Assembly (NCBI GenBank): GCA_947465365.1
Contig: CANIAV010000061.1
Span: 1-5,853, forward strand
Reading direction: 5' to 3'
Origin: Actinomycetota bacterium
GTDB taxonomy: Bacteria; Actinomycetota; Actinomycetes; Nanopelagicales; Nanopelagicaceae
DNA: 5,853 bases
A program made the position numbers and the translations under genes. Below the pieces are notes generated by a model that did not search any database, was not told the DNA's origin, and worked only from the letters and a program-made list of their open reading frames with translations. Below, piece by piece: positions 1-5,853 of this stretch (positions are counted from its first letter, which is position 1; each line of letters opens with the position of its first letter).

Positions 1-1
1 A

Positions 2-1705
2 ACTGGTGCGGCATATCGCTTCCGCGCACGTCCGTTTGATTTGGTTTCAACGCCTTCTGCTTGCGAACACTGCGCATCAGGTTGCGATATGCGCACCGAT
101 GTCCGTCGCGGAAAGACTTTACGTCGTCTTGCTGGTGATGACCCAACAATTAATGAAGAGTGGAACTGCGATAAAGGCCGTTGGGCATTTAAATATGTAA
201 CAGCCGTAGATCGCTTAACTACTCCACTTGTTCGCGGTGCAGACGGAGTACTTGCACCAGCATCTTGGCCAGAAGCACTTGCTGCGGCAGCTGCCGGGCT
301 AAAGAGAAAGCGCGCCGCTGTTCTAGTCGGTGGCCGCGCCACAACGGAAGATGCTTACGGTTACAACAAGTTTGCCCGTATTGCACTTGGCACAAACGAT
401 ATTGATTTCCGCGCGCGCGTTACAACGGACGAAGAACGCGATTTCCTTGCTGCCAAAGTCGTTGGATCTACAACTACCTATCGCGATATCGATATCGCCG
501 ATCATGTGGTGCTGGTTGGTTTTGAACCCGAAGAAGAATCACCAATTGTTTTCCTTCGCATCAATAAGCAGGTTCGCAAGCGCGCGCTAAAGGTCAGCGC
601 AGTTGCAACAAAACTTTCTATTGGTGTAGAAAAGCTAAAGGGCGAATTTATTAAGGTTGCACCAGGTGCGGAAAGCGCAGCAGTTGCCGGCCTAACCTTG
701 ACTGCTAAATCAATAATTCTGGTTGGCGAACGTGCATCTGAAACAACTGGTTTGTTATCTGCAGTTGCTGCCCTTGGCGATAAGTCAGGTGCGAAGATTG
801 CTTGGATTCCGCGTCGCGCAGGTGAACGTGGCGCCCTTGAAGCAGGTGCAATTGGAAATCTTCTTCCAGGTGGCCGCCCAGTTGTGGATGCGGCAGCCCG
901 CGTAGATATCGCAGCGGTTTGGGGAGTTCCATCACTTCCTGCCAGCCCAGGACGCACAACTTCGGAAATCATTTCTGCTCTTAATTCGGGAGATTTAGAT
1001 GCTGTTGTAATCGGTGGCGTTGATCCACTTGATATGGCAAATAGCGCAGATGTACTTGCGGGCCTAAAGAAATCTTTTGTTGTCTCACTTGAAATCGCAC
1101 CATCTGCAGTGACAGATTTAGCCGATGTATTTCTGCCAGTTGCGGCGATTACTGAAAAATCTGGATCGTTTCTTAACTGGGAAGGCCGCCCCCGTGCCTT
1201 TGATTCAGCAGTTGCTGATTCACTAAATCGCTCTGACTTGCGCATACTTTCCGCACTTGCTGATCAAATGGGTGAATCCATCATGCTTGGCACTGTCACT
1301 CAAGCCGCACGTGAAATTGCATCCCTTGGTAAGTGGGATGGTGCACGCGCTAACTTTGCAACAGTTGCTGCAACCGGTGCAAATAAAATTTCTGGCAATG
1401 AAGCACTTCTTAACTCATGGCGCCGCTTACTAGACCTGGGCACAATGCAAAAGGGTGAAGCGAATTTAGCTGGCACGGCACGCAAGGCAGTTGCAGTCAT
1501 CTCACCAAAGCGCGCTGAAACTTTAGGCGTTAAAGATGGCGACATTTTGCGCGTTTCAAATGCACATGGTGCGATCTCATTGCCAGCACTGGTTGAAGAT
1601 ATTCATGACGATGCTGTCTGGGTGCCACGTAATTCATTCGGTACGCAAACCCTGATTTCCCTAAATGCGGTTCACGGCGATGTAGTAACGGTGGTGAAGG
1701 CATGA
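2..1705 (+). CDS. nuoG: NADH-quinone oxidoreductase subunit G (complex I), 5' partial
   Basis: Peripheral-arm iron-sulfur subunit of complex I, relaying electrons from NADH towards quinone on the cytoplasmic side. The frame is open from the window edge, so the true start lies upstream. About 567 codons remain, and actinobacterial NuoG is usually near 800 residues, so the missing part should hold the [2Fe-2S] and N4/N5 cluster domains. Counting from the first codon in the window, Cys21, Cys24, Cys28 and Cys56 form C-x2-C-x3-C-x27-C, the ligand pattern of cluster N7 known in E. coli and Thermus NuoG/Nqo3. The molybdopterin-oxidoreductase-like fold follows (about 60-470), with the conserved EKSG...NWEGR segment near 385-397. 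A C-terminal molybdopterin-dinucleotide-binding-like domain spans about 491-567 (KRAETLGVKDGD, VPRNSFG). NuoG is not expected to bind molybdenum. The TGA stop overlaps the nuoH ATG by 4 nt. The first ATG- or TTG-like codons in this frame are internal, not starts. Confidence 0.96.
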   Translation, partial: TGAAYRFRARPFDLVSTPSACEHCASGCDMRTDVRRGKTLRRLAGDDPTINEEWNCDKGRWAFKYVTAVDRLTTPLVRGADGVLAPASWPEALAAAAAGLKRKRAAVLVGGRATTEDAYGYNKFARIALGTNDIDFRARVTTDEERDFLAAKVVGSTTTYRDIDIADHVVLVGFEPEEESPIVFLRINKQVRKRALKVSAVATKLSIGVEKLKGEFIKVAPGAESAAVAGLTLTAKSIILVGERASETTGLLSAVAALGDKSGAKIAWIPRRAGERGALEAGAIGNLLPGGRPVVDAAARVDIAAVWGVPSLPASPGRTTSEIISALNSGDLDAVVIGGVDPLDMANSADVLAGLKKSFVVSLEIAPSAVTDLADVFLPVAAITEKSGSFLNWEGRPRAFDSAVADSLNRSDLRILSALADQMGESIMLGTVTQAAREIASLGKWDGARANFATVAATGANKISGNEALLNSWRRLLDLGTMQKGEANLAGTARKAVAVISPKRAETLGVKDGDILRVSNAHGAISLPALVEDIHDDAVWVPRNSFGTQTLISLNAVHGDVVTVVKA

Positions 1706-2946
1706 AAAATGCACAGTTATTACTAGATGATCCAGGCTGGATCATTACCCTTAAAGCGGTAATCGTCTTCGCAGTATGCGTTGTATTAACAATCATGTCT
1801 GTCTGGGGCGAACGTCGCATCGTTGCTCGTATGCAGATGCGCGTAGGTCCAAACCGCGTTGGAAAATTTGGTCTAATCCAAGCTTTAGCTGATGGCGTAA
1901 AGCTGGCGCTAAAAGAAGATTTGATTCCGGCTGCGGCAGATAAAGTCGTATTCGTTATCGCCCCAATTATCAGCGCTACCACTGCATTTATGGCCTTTGC
2001 CGTTATGCCGCTTACTGGACCAGTTACCTTCTTCGGTGAGAAAACCGTTATGCAGTTAACCGATATTCCAGTCGGTGTTCTATATGTATTGGCTACTGCA
2101 TCAGTCGGTGTTTACGGAATCGTTTTGGCGGGCTGGTCATCAGGTTCGACCTATCCACTACTTGGTGGCCTGCGTTCTAGCGCACAGGTTATTTCCTATG
2201 AAATTGCGATGGGACTTTCACTTGTATCTGTCTTTATCTACTCAGGTTCTATGTCCACATCGAGCATCGTGCAGGCACAACAAGAAACCTGGTGGTACGG
2301 ACTCGTTCTCTTCCCATCATTTGTTATCTATGCGATTTCCATGGTCGGTGAAACCAACCGCGCCCCATTTGACTTAGCTGAAGCCGAAGGCGAACTCGTA
2401 GGTGGATTCCACACTGAGTACTCATCACTTAAATTCGCATTGTTCTTCTTAGCTGAATATGTAAATATCATCGCGGTATCAGCACTTGCGACAACTTTAT
2501 TCCTCGGTGGATACCATGCCTTCCCAGGACTTGGTTTTACCGAACAATGGCTCGGTGGCTGGTTCACACTTATCTGGTTCTTTATAAAAGTTCTCTTCTT
2601 CTTCTTTGTCTTTGTTTGGCTACGTGGCACGCTGCCACGTCTGCGTTATGACCAGTTCATGCAATTTGGTTGGAAAGTTTTGATTCCAGTTTCTCTTCTT
2701 TGGATCTTGGTTGTTGCTACCTTGCGAGTAATCTCAACAACCAGCCAATCTCGTCCAGTTACCTTCGGTTTTGCCGGTGTGGTTGTGCTAATTGTGCTGG
2801 GAATTTCTACCGCCTTTGAAAGCTCGAAGAAGAAGCGCGATTCTGTAGTGCACCCAGTTGCCGCAGAACCAAACTTTGCAGTTCCTTCGCTTCCATCTGA
2901 AATAACAACCATCAACGTTTCTAACCAAGGAGGCGATCGTGGCTGA
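1702..2946 (+). CDS. nuoH: NADH-quinone oxidoreductase subunit H (complex I)
   Basis: Membrane subunit (ND1/Nqo8 family) joining the peripheral arm to the membrane arm. It forms most of the quinone-binding cavity and the entrance of the proton path. The 414 residues begin with a hydrophobic helix (about 13-34), then Glu37-Arg38-Arg39 and RVGPNRVG (47-54), and then the family segment around [16 protein letters not shown] (57-72). The second signature is [16 protein letters not shown] (216-231), an acidic cytoplasmic loop with Glu217, 227, 229 and 231, typical of the quinone/proton coupling region. [11 protein letters not shown] follows in the late helices. An extra hydrophobic segment (355-372) and a polar tail starting KKKR (376-379) make it about 90 residues longer than E. 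coli NuoH (325). Actinobacterial NuoH is usually near 410, so this is normal for the group. The start ATG overlaps the nuoG stop (ATGA). A GGTGG stretch at 1690-1694 may serve as a modest ribosome-binding site. Confidence 0.97.
   Translation: MKNAQLLLDDPGWIITLKAVIVFAVCVVLTIMSVWGERRIVARMQMRVGPNRVGKFGLIQALADGVKLALKEDLIPAAADKVVFVIAPIISATTAFMAFAVMPLTGPVTFFGEKTVMQLTDIPVGVLYVLATASVGVYGIVLAGWSSGSTYPLLGGLRSSAQVISYEIAMGLSLVSVFIYSGSMSTSSIVQAQQETWWYGLVLFPSFVIYAISMVGETNRAPFDLAEAEGELVGGFHTEYSSLKFALFFLAEYVNIIAVSALATTLFLGGYHAFPGLGFTEQWLGGWFTLIWFFIKVLFFFFVFVWLRGTLPRLRYDQFMQFGWKVLIPVSLLWILVVATLRVISTTSQSRPVTFGFAGVVVLIVLGISTAFESSKKKRDSVVHPVAAEPNFAVPSLPSEITTINVSNQGGDRG
2622..2640. repeat. Perfect inverted repeat within nuoH (8-bp arms, 3-nt loop)
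   Basis: ACGTGGCA and TGCCACGT flank a CGC loop and can form a GC-rich hairpin in the nuoH mRNA. It lies in the codons for the conserved RGTLPRLR segment and has no downstream T-tract, so it is not a terminator. It may be a by-product of codon choice. Confidence 0.4.
2927..2933 (+). promoter_or_regulatory. Shine-Dalgarno sequence of nuoI, within the nuoH 3' end
   Basis: AAGGAGG, a full anti-SD match, ends 5 nt before the GTG at 2939. It decides the nuoI start, because the next in-frame ATG is only at codon 50. The same bases encode part of the last residues of NuoH (NQGGDRG). Confidence 0.85.
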
Positions 2947-3565
2947 TCAGAACGAATCAAATACCGTGCAACCACATATCTCTAACGATGTAGATATAAC
3001 TTCTGTTGCATATGAAAAGGTCGACCAACCAGGGGCGAAGAGCTTCTGGGCGCAGCTGCAAGGCTTCTGGGTCACCTTTATTACTATGTTTAAAAAGGTA
3101 AACACCGTTCAGTATCCAGAAGTTAAAGAACCAACTGCTGAACGATTCCACGGACGCCATCAATTAAATCGCCACCCAGATGGACTCGAAAAATGTATTG
3201 GTTGCGAGCTCTGCGCTTGGGCGTGCCCTGCGGATGCGATTTATGTAGAAGGTGCAGATAACACTCCCGATAATCAGATGTCACCTGGTGAGCGCTACGG
3301 CAAGGTTTATCAGATTAATTACCTACGTTGTGTTTTCTGCGGTCTTTGTATTGAAGCTTGCCCGACCCGCGCGTTAACGATGACAAATGAATATGAACTC
3401 GCAGATTCAACTCGTGCAAAATTGATCTTTGAGAAAGATGATCTACTTGGGCCGCTGCGCGCAGGCATGTTGCCGCCACCGCACCCAATGTATCCAGGTA
3501 TGACAGATACCAACTATTACAACGGTGATGTCAAAGAAGCTCATCCGTCACAGGAGATTAAGTAA
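2939..3565 (+). CDS. nuoI: NADH-quinone oxidoreductase subunit I (complex I), 2x[4Fe-4S]
   Basis: Ferredoxin-like subunit carrying clusters N6a and N6b, which pass electrons on to N2 (in NuoB) and the quinone; it sits on the cytoplasmic face against NuoH. The two motifs are [12 protein letters not shown] with Cys86, 89, 92 and 96, and [12 protein letters not shown] with Cys131, 134, 137 and 141, so all eight ligands are present. Residues 1-35 are polar and variable. A probable membrane-surface helix (about 36-54) comes before the conserved [15 protein letters not shown]. The length of 208 residues is the usual actinobacterial size (M. tuberculosis about 211), and the C-terminal tail has the PPPHPM...TDTNYYNG pattern seen in that group. 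The start is GTG, supported by a strong Shine-Dalgarno sequence 5 nt upstream. The gene overlaps the nuoH end by 8 nt in another frame, and its TAA shares one base with the nuoJ ATG. Confidence 0.97.
   Translation: MADQNESNTVQPHISNDVDITSVAYEKVDQPGAKSFWAQLQGFWVTFITMFKKVNTVQYPEVKEPTAERFHGRHQLNRHPDGLEKCIGCELCAWACPADAIYVEGADNTPDNQMSPGERYGKVYQINYLRCVFCGLCIEACPTRALTMTNEYELADSTRAKLIFEKDDLLGPLRAGMLPPPHPMYPGMTDTNYYNGDVKEAHPSQEIK
3552..3556 (+). promoter_or_regulatory. Shine-Dalgarno sequence of nuoJ
   Basis: AGGAG lies 8 nt before the ATG at 3565, inside the last codons of nuoI. It supports that ATG as the start, where the stop and start share one base (TAATG). Confidence 0.75.
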
Positions 3566-4344
3566 TGCAACCACTTCTAACTATTCAAGGACCTGAGACT
3601 GCGCTCTTCTGGTTCTTGGCACCTCTCGCAGTTTTAGCTGCGATCGGAATGTTATTGGTTAAGAAAGCAGTTCACTCTGCGCTCTTGCTAGCTTGGGTAA
3701 TGATTACCTTGGCAATCTTCTATATCGCTCAAGATGCGCTCTTCTTAGGAATTGTTCAGGTTGTGGTTTATACCGGTGCGGTAATGATGCTCTTCCTCTT
3801 TATCCTTATGTTGGTCGGCGTTGACTCATCTGATTCGCTTACCGAGACAATTACCGGATTACGTCCAATTGCAATTACTGCAGCAGTCGGCTTCGGTGGA
3901 CTTATGGTTTCACTACTGGGACATGCAACTTTGGGACGCCAACCAATTGGTCTTGAAATTGCTAATGCATCTGGAAATGTGCAAGGTTTAGCCGAACTTC
4001 TCTTCTCGAAATATGTATGGCCTTTTGAAGTTGTCTCAGCACTTTTAATTACCGCAGCCCTTGGTGCGATGGTTCTGGCTCATCACCAACGCACTAATCC
4101 ACGTCCAACCCAGCGCGAACAAGCAGTTAATCGCTTCCGCAGCGGCTCACTTGCAGGAGCTGCAGGTCTTCCTGGTCCAGGAGTTTTCGCACGACATAAC
4201 GCAGTCGATGTTCCGGCGTTATTGCCAGATGGAACTCCTGCACCATCTTCAATATCAGCAACTCTTAAAGCGCGCGGTGATGTAATTGATTCAAGTCAAT
4301 TCCAACTCGATAACGTCGACACAACAGTTGTGGAGGAGAAGTAA
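3565..4344 (+). CDS. nuoJ: NADH-quinone oxidoreductase subunit J (complex I)
   Basis: Small membrane-arm subunit (ND6/Nqo10 family), with about five transmembrane helices in residues 14-174: roughly 14-32, 38-54, 59-85, 101-119 and 154-173. The third contains [18 protein letters not shown] with Tyr69 and Gly71, the conserved region of the helix with a pi-bulge that is thought to change shape during coupling of quinone reduction to proton movement. The last helix begins [10 protein letters not shown] with Glu155. At 259 residues it is longer than E. coli NuoJ (184) because of a polar tail of about 85 residues from 175. That tail includes GLPGPG, ARHNAVD and ALLPDGTP (201-225), which resemble the tails of mycobacterial and streptomycete NuoJ as I recall them. 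The start and stop codons overlap those of nuoI and nuoK by one base each, so the three are probably translationally coupled. Confidence 0.96.
   Translation: MQPLLTIQGPETALFWFLAPLAVLAAIGMLLVKKAVHSALLLAWVMITLAIFYIAQDALFLGIVQVVVYTGAVMMLFLFILMLVGVDSSDSLTETITGLRPIAITAAVGFGGLMVSLLGHATLGRQPIGLEIANASGNVQGLAELLFSKYVWPFEVVSALLITAALGAMVLAHHQRTNPRPTQREQAVNRFRSGSLAGAAGLPGPGVFARHNAVDVPALLPDGTPAPSSISATLKARGDVIDSSQFQLDNVDTTVVEEK
4332..4338 (+). promoter_or_regulatory. Shine-Dalgarno sequence of nuoK
   Basis: GGAGGAG ends 5 nt before the nuoK ATG at 4344. It is embedded in the final codons of nuoJ, which encode the Val-Glu-Glu-Lys end of that protein. Confidence 0.8.
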
Positions 4345-4643
4345 TGAGTTTAAATAATTACCTCTACTTATCCGCAATTTTGTTCACCATTGGTGCAGTC
4401 GGCGTTGTGGTCCGTCGCAATGCGATTGTTGTCTTTATGTGTGTTGAACTTATGCTCAATGCCGCGAATTTAACTTTAGTCACCTTCTCGCGGATTAACG
4501 GAACCCTCGATGGCCAAGTAGTCGCCTTCTTCACGATGGTCGTTGCCGCATGCGAAGTTGTAGTTGGCCTAGCCATTATCGTGACGATTTATCGTTCGCG
4601 CCGTTCAGCATCGATCGATGATGCTAGTTTGTTGAAGCGATAA
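4344..4643 (+). CDS. nuoK: NADH-quinone oxidoreductase subunit K (complex I)
   Basis: Three-helix membrane-arm subunit (ND4L/Nqo11 family) that lies between NuoJ and the antiporter-like subunits and forms part of the proton-transfer path. It has 99 residues, essentially the family's usual length of about 100. The helices are about 5-23, 27-48 and 58-83. Two buried glutamates are present: Glu35 in [10 protein letters not shown] and Glu71 in [11 protein letters not shown]. They match the functionally important Glu36 and Glu72 of E. coli NuoK. The C-terminal tail is short and basic to polar ([16 protein letters not shown]). The ATG overlaps the nuoJ TAA by one base and has a strong Shine-Dalgarno sequence. 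The stop is followed after only two bases by the nuoL start. Confidence 0.97.
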   Translation: MSLNNYLYLSAILFTIGAVGVVVRRNAIVVFMCVELMLNAANLTLVTFSRINGTLDGQVVAFFTMVVAACEVVVGLAIIVTIYRSRRSASIDDASLLKR

Positions 4644-4645
4644 CC

Positions 4646-5853
4646 ATGGTTACCAATAACGGTCTCGTTTACTTAATCGCTCTTCCACTCTTTGGCGCGC
4701 TCTCACTATTACTTTTGGGTCGCCGCGCAGATAAGTGGGGCCATTTACTAGCTACCGCACTTTCTGCAAGTTCTTTTGCTGTCGGCTTGCTGCAGCTTTC
4801 ACAAATGTTGGGACGCGCAACTGAAAATCGCCCTGTAACCCAGAAGTTATTTTCTTGGATCAGCGTCGGCACTTTTAAAGTCGATGCTTCTCTATTGCTT
4901 GATCAACTATCTATCTGCTTCGTCCTTTTGATCACAGGCGTTGGCACCTTGATCCATATCTATTCAATTTCTTATATGTCCCATGATCACGATCGCCGTC
5001 GCTTCTTTGCATACCTAAACCTCTTTATTGCGGCGATGTTGCTACTCGTACTAGGTGACTCATACTTAAATCTCTATGTTGGCTGGGAAGGTGTGGGCCT
5101 TGCTTCATACCTATTAATTGGCTTCTGGAATCAAAAGCCGGCCTATGCCACAGCCTCTAAAAAGGCCTTTGTTATGAACCGTATCGGCGATATGGGTCTC
5201 TCCTTTGCGATCATGATCGCCTTTGCTTCACTTGGAACAGTTTCATTCGCGGGCGTTAAAGAACATGCCCATCATGCGTCAGAAGCAACGATGACTGCGA
5301 TCGGAATTATGTTATTGGTTGCAGCCGTTGGAAAGTCTGCACAATTCCCATTGCAAGCCTGGCTTGGCGATGCGATGGCAGGTCCGACTCCGGTATCTGC
5401 ACTTATTCACGCCGCAACAATGGTTACCGCAGGCGTTTATTTAATCGTGCGCTCTAACTTTGTCTTTGATGCAGCCCCTACCGCTCAGCTCTTGGTTGTA
5501 ATAGTTGGTGCAATTACTTTGATGTTTGGTGCACTAGTTGGTACCGCTAAAGATGACATTAAGAAAGCACTTGCTGCATCGACCATGTCCCAGATTGGTT
5601 ACATGATCTTAGGTGCGGGCCTTGGACCTGCTGGTTATGCCTTTGCGATCATGCATTTGCTTACACATGGATTCTTTAAAGCCGGCATGTTCCTCGGTGC
5701 AGGTTCTGTCATGCACGGTATGAACGATGAAGTAAATATGCGCAGATACGGAGCGCTTCGTAAATTTATGCCAATTACCTTTATTACATTCGGACTTGGG
5801 TATTTAGCAATTATCGGAGTTCCACCATTTGCTGGTTTCTACTCCAAAGATAT
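4646..5853 (+). CDS. nuoL: NADH-quinone oxidoreductase subunit L (complex I), 3' partial
   Basis: Distal antiporter-like proton-pumping subunit (ND5/Nqo12 family) of the membrane arm. The window holds 402 complete codons with no stop. The family is normally about 610-640 residues, so the last third, with the long lateral helix, is outside. ATG 4646 is the only sensible start: an in-frame TAG lies at 4625-4627 with no ATG, GTG or TTG between. Key residues seen are Glu148 in [15 protein letters not shown], Asp182 in NRIGDMG, Lys230 in [24 protein letters not shown], His255 in [11 protein letters not shown], and His337, His341 and Lys345 in [18 protein letters not shown]. They match the charged channel residues of E. 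coli NuoL (Glu144, Lys229, His254, His334, His338, Lys342). The sequence ends in [10 protein letters not shown], also a family hallmark. No good Shine-Dalgarno sequence precedes it, so translation probably depends on ribosomes finishing nuoK 2 nt upstream. Confidence 0.96.
   Translation, partial: MVTNNGLVYLIALPLFGALSLLLLGRRADKWGHLLATALSASSFAVGLLQLSQMLGRATENRPVTQKLFSWISVGTFKVDASLLLDQLSICFVLLITGVGTLIHIYSISYMSHDHDRRRFFAYLNLFIAAMLLLVLGDSYLNLYVGWEGVGLASYLLIGFWNQKPAYATASKKAFVMNRIGDMGLSFAIMIAFASLGTVSFAGVKEHAHHASEATMTAIGIMLLVAAVGKSAQFPLQAWLGDAMAGPTPVSALIHAATMVTAGVYLIVRSNFVFDAAPTAQLLVVIVGAITLMFGALVGTAKDDIKKALAASTMSQIGYMILGAGLGPAGYAFAIMHLLTHGFFKAGMFLGAGSVMHGMNDEVNMRRYGALRKFMPITFITFGLGYLAIIGVPPFAGFYSKD

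Noticed and set aside
41..43. TTG at 41 as a possible start for nuoG
   Set aside because: The frame is open to the window edge, and the upstream residues (AYRFRARPFD) are typical NuoG sequence, so this codon is an internal leucine.
502..1245. Long open frame (247 codons) on the - strand opposite nuoG
   Set aside because: It lies wholly antisense to a clearly conserved nuoG region. The translation is rich in Ser, Ala, Arg and Thr with no recognisable domain, as expected of a mirror frame of a biased coding sequence.
1530..1982. 150-codon open frame on the - strand across the nuoG/nuoH junction
   Set aside because: It is antisense to two confirmed genes, has no domain or ribosome-binding site that I could recognise, and its composition looks like a shadow frame.
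2588..2617. TTC/TTT-rich low-complexity run
   Set aside because: It is explained by a phenylalanine-rich membrane helix of NuoH ([10 protein letters not shown]) and shows no true tandem repeat beyond a few TTC units.
2622..2640. The nuoH hairpin as a transcription terminator
   Set aside because: There is no T-tract after it on either strand, and it sits in the middle of an operon gene.
2646..2975. 109-codon open frame on the - strand opposite the nuoH 3' end
   Set aside because: It is antisense to the conserved nuoH end and nuoI start, with no supporting features.
1..5853. CRISPR array, tRNA or rRNA gene, insertion sequence, toxin-antitoxin or defence genes
   Set aside because: The window is fully covered by six nuo genes with no spare non-coding DNA, and no repeat array, transposase or RNA gene signature was seen.

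Overview
The window is one continuous stretch of a nuo operon, which encodes proton-pumping NADH:quinone oxidoreductase (respiratory complex I). All genes are on the + strand in the canonical order: nuoG (5' end missing), nuoH, nuoI, nuoJ, nuoK and nuoL (3' end missing). By the usual nuoA-N order, nuoA-F should lie upstream and nuoM and nuoN downstream, both outside the window.

Layout: 2-1705 is the C-terminal part of NuoG, starting just before the Cys motif of iron-sulfur cluster N7. 1702-2946 is NuoH, the membrane subunit at the quinone site. 2939-3565 is NuoI, the two-[4Fe-4S] ferredoxin-like subunit that passes electrons to the quinone. 3565-4344 is NuoJ, 4344-4643 is NuoK, and 4646 to the window end is NuoL, an antiporter-like proton-pumping subunit. 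There is effectively no intergenic DNA. Junctions overlap by 4, 8, 1 and 1 nt, and the last has a 2-nt gap. No promoter, terminator, RNA gene, repeat array or mobile element is visible.

How the genes work together: NuoG and NuoI carry iron-sulfur clusters of the peripheral arm that move electrons from NADH to quinone. NuoH forms the quinone cavity and the start of the proton path. NuoJ, NuoK and NuoL carry the coupled conformational and protonation changes along the membrane arm.

Organism: the proteins have actinobacterial character. This shows in the NuoG CEHCASGC region, the NuoI segment around HGRHQLNR and [12 protein letters not shown], a long C-terminal tail on NuoJ, an extended NuoH, and the [15 protein letters not shown] segment of NuoL. 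The base composition is moderate (five lines counted by hand average about 47% G+C), TTA leucine codons are freely used and gene packing is very tight. A streamlined, low-GC actinobacterium such as the freshwater acI/Nanopelagicales lineage fits best. That placement is inferred from recalled family features and is not a database result.

I found no previously undescribed system. This is an ordinary, well-conserved housekeeping operon, and the findings below are minor details.
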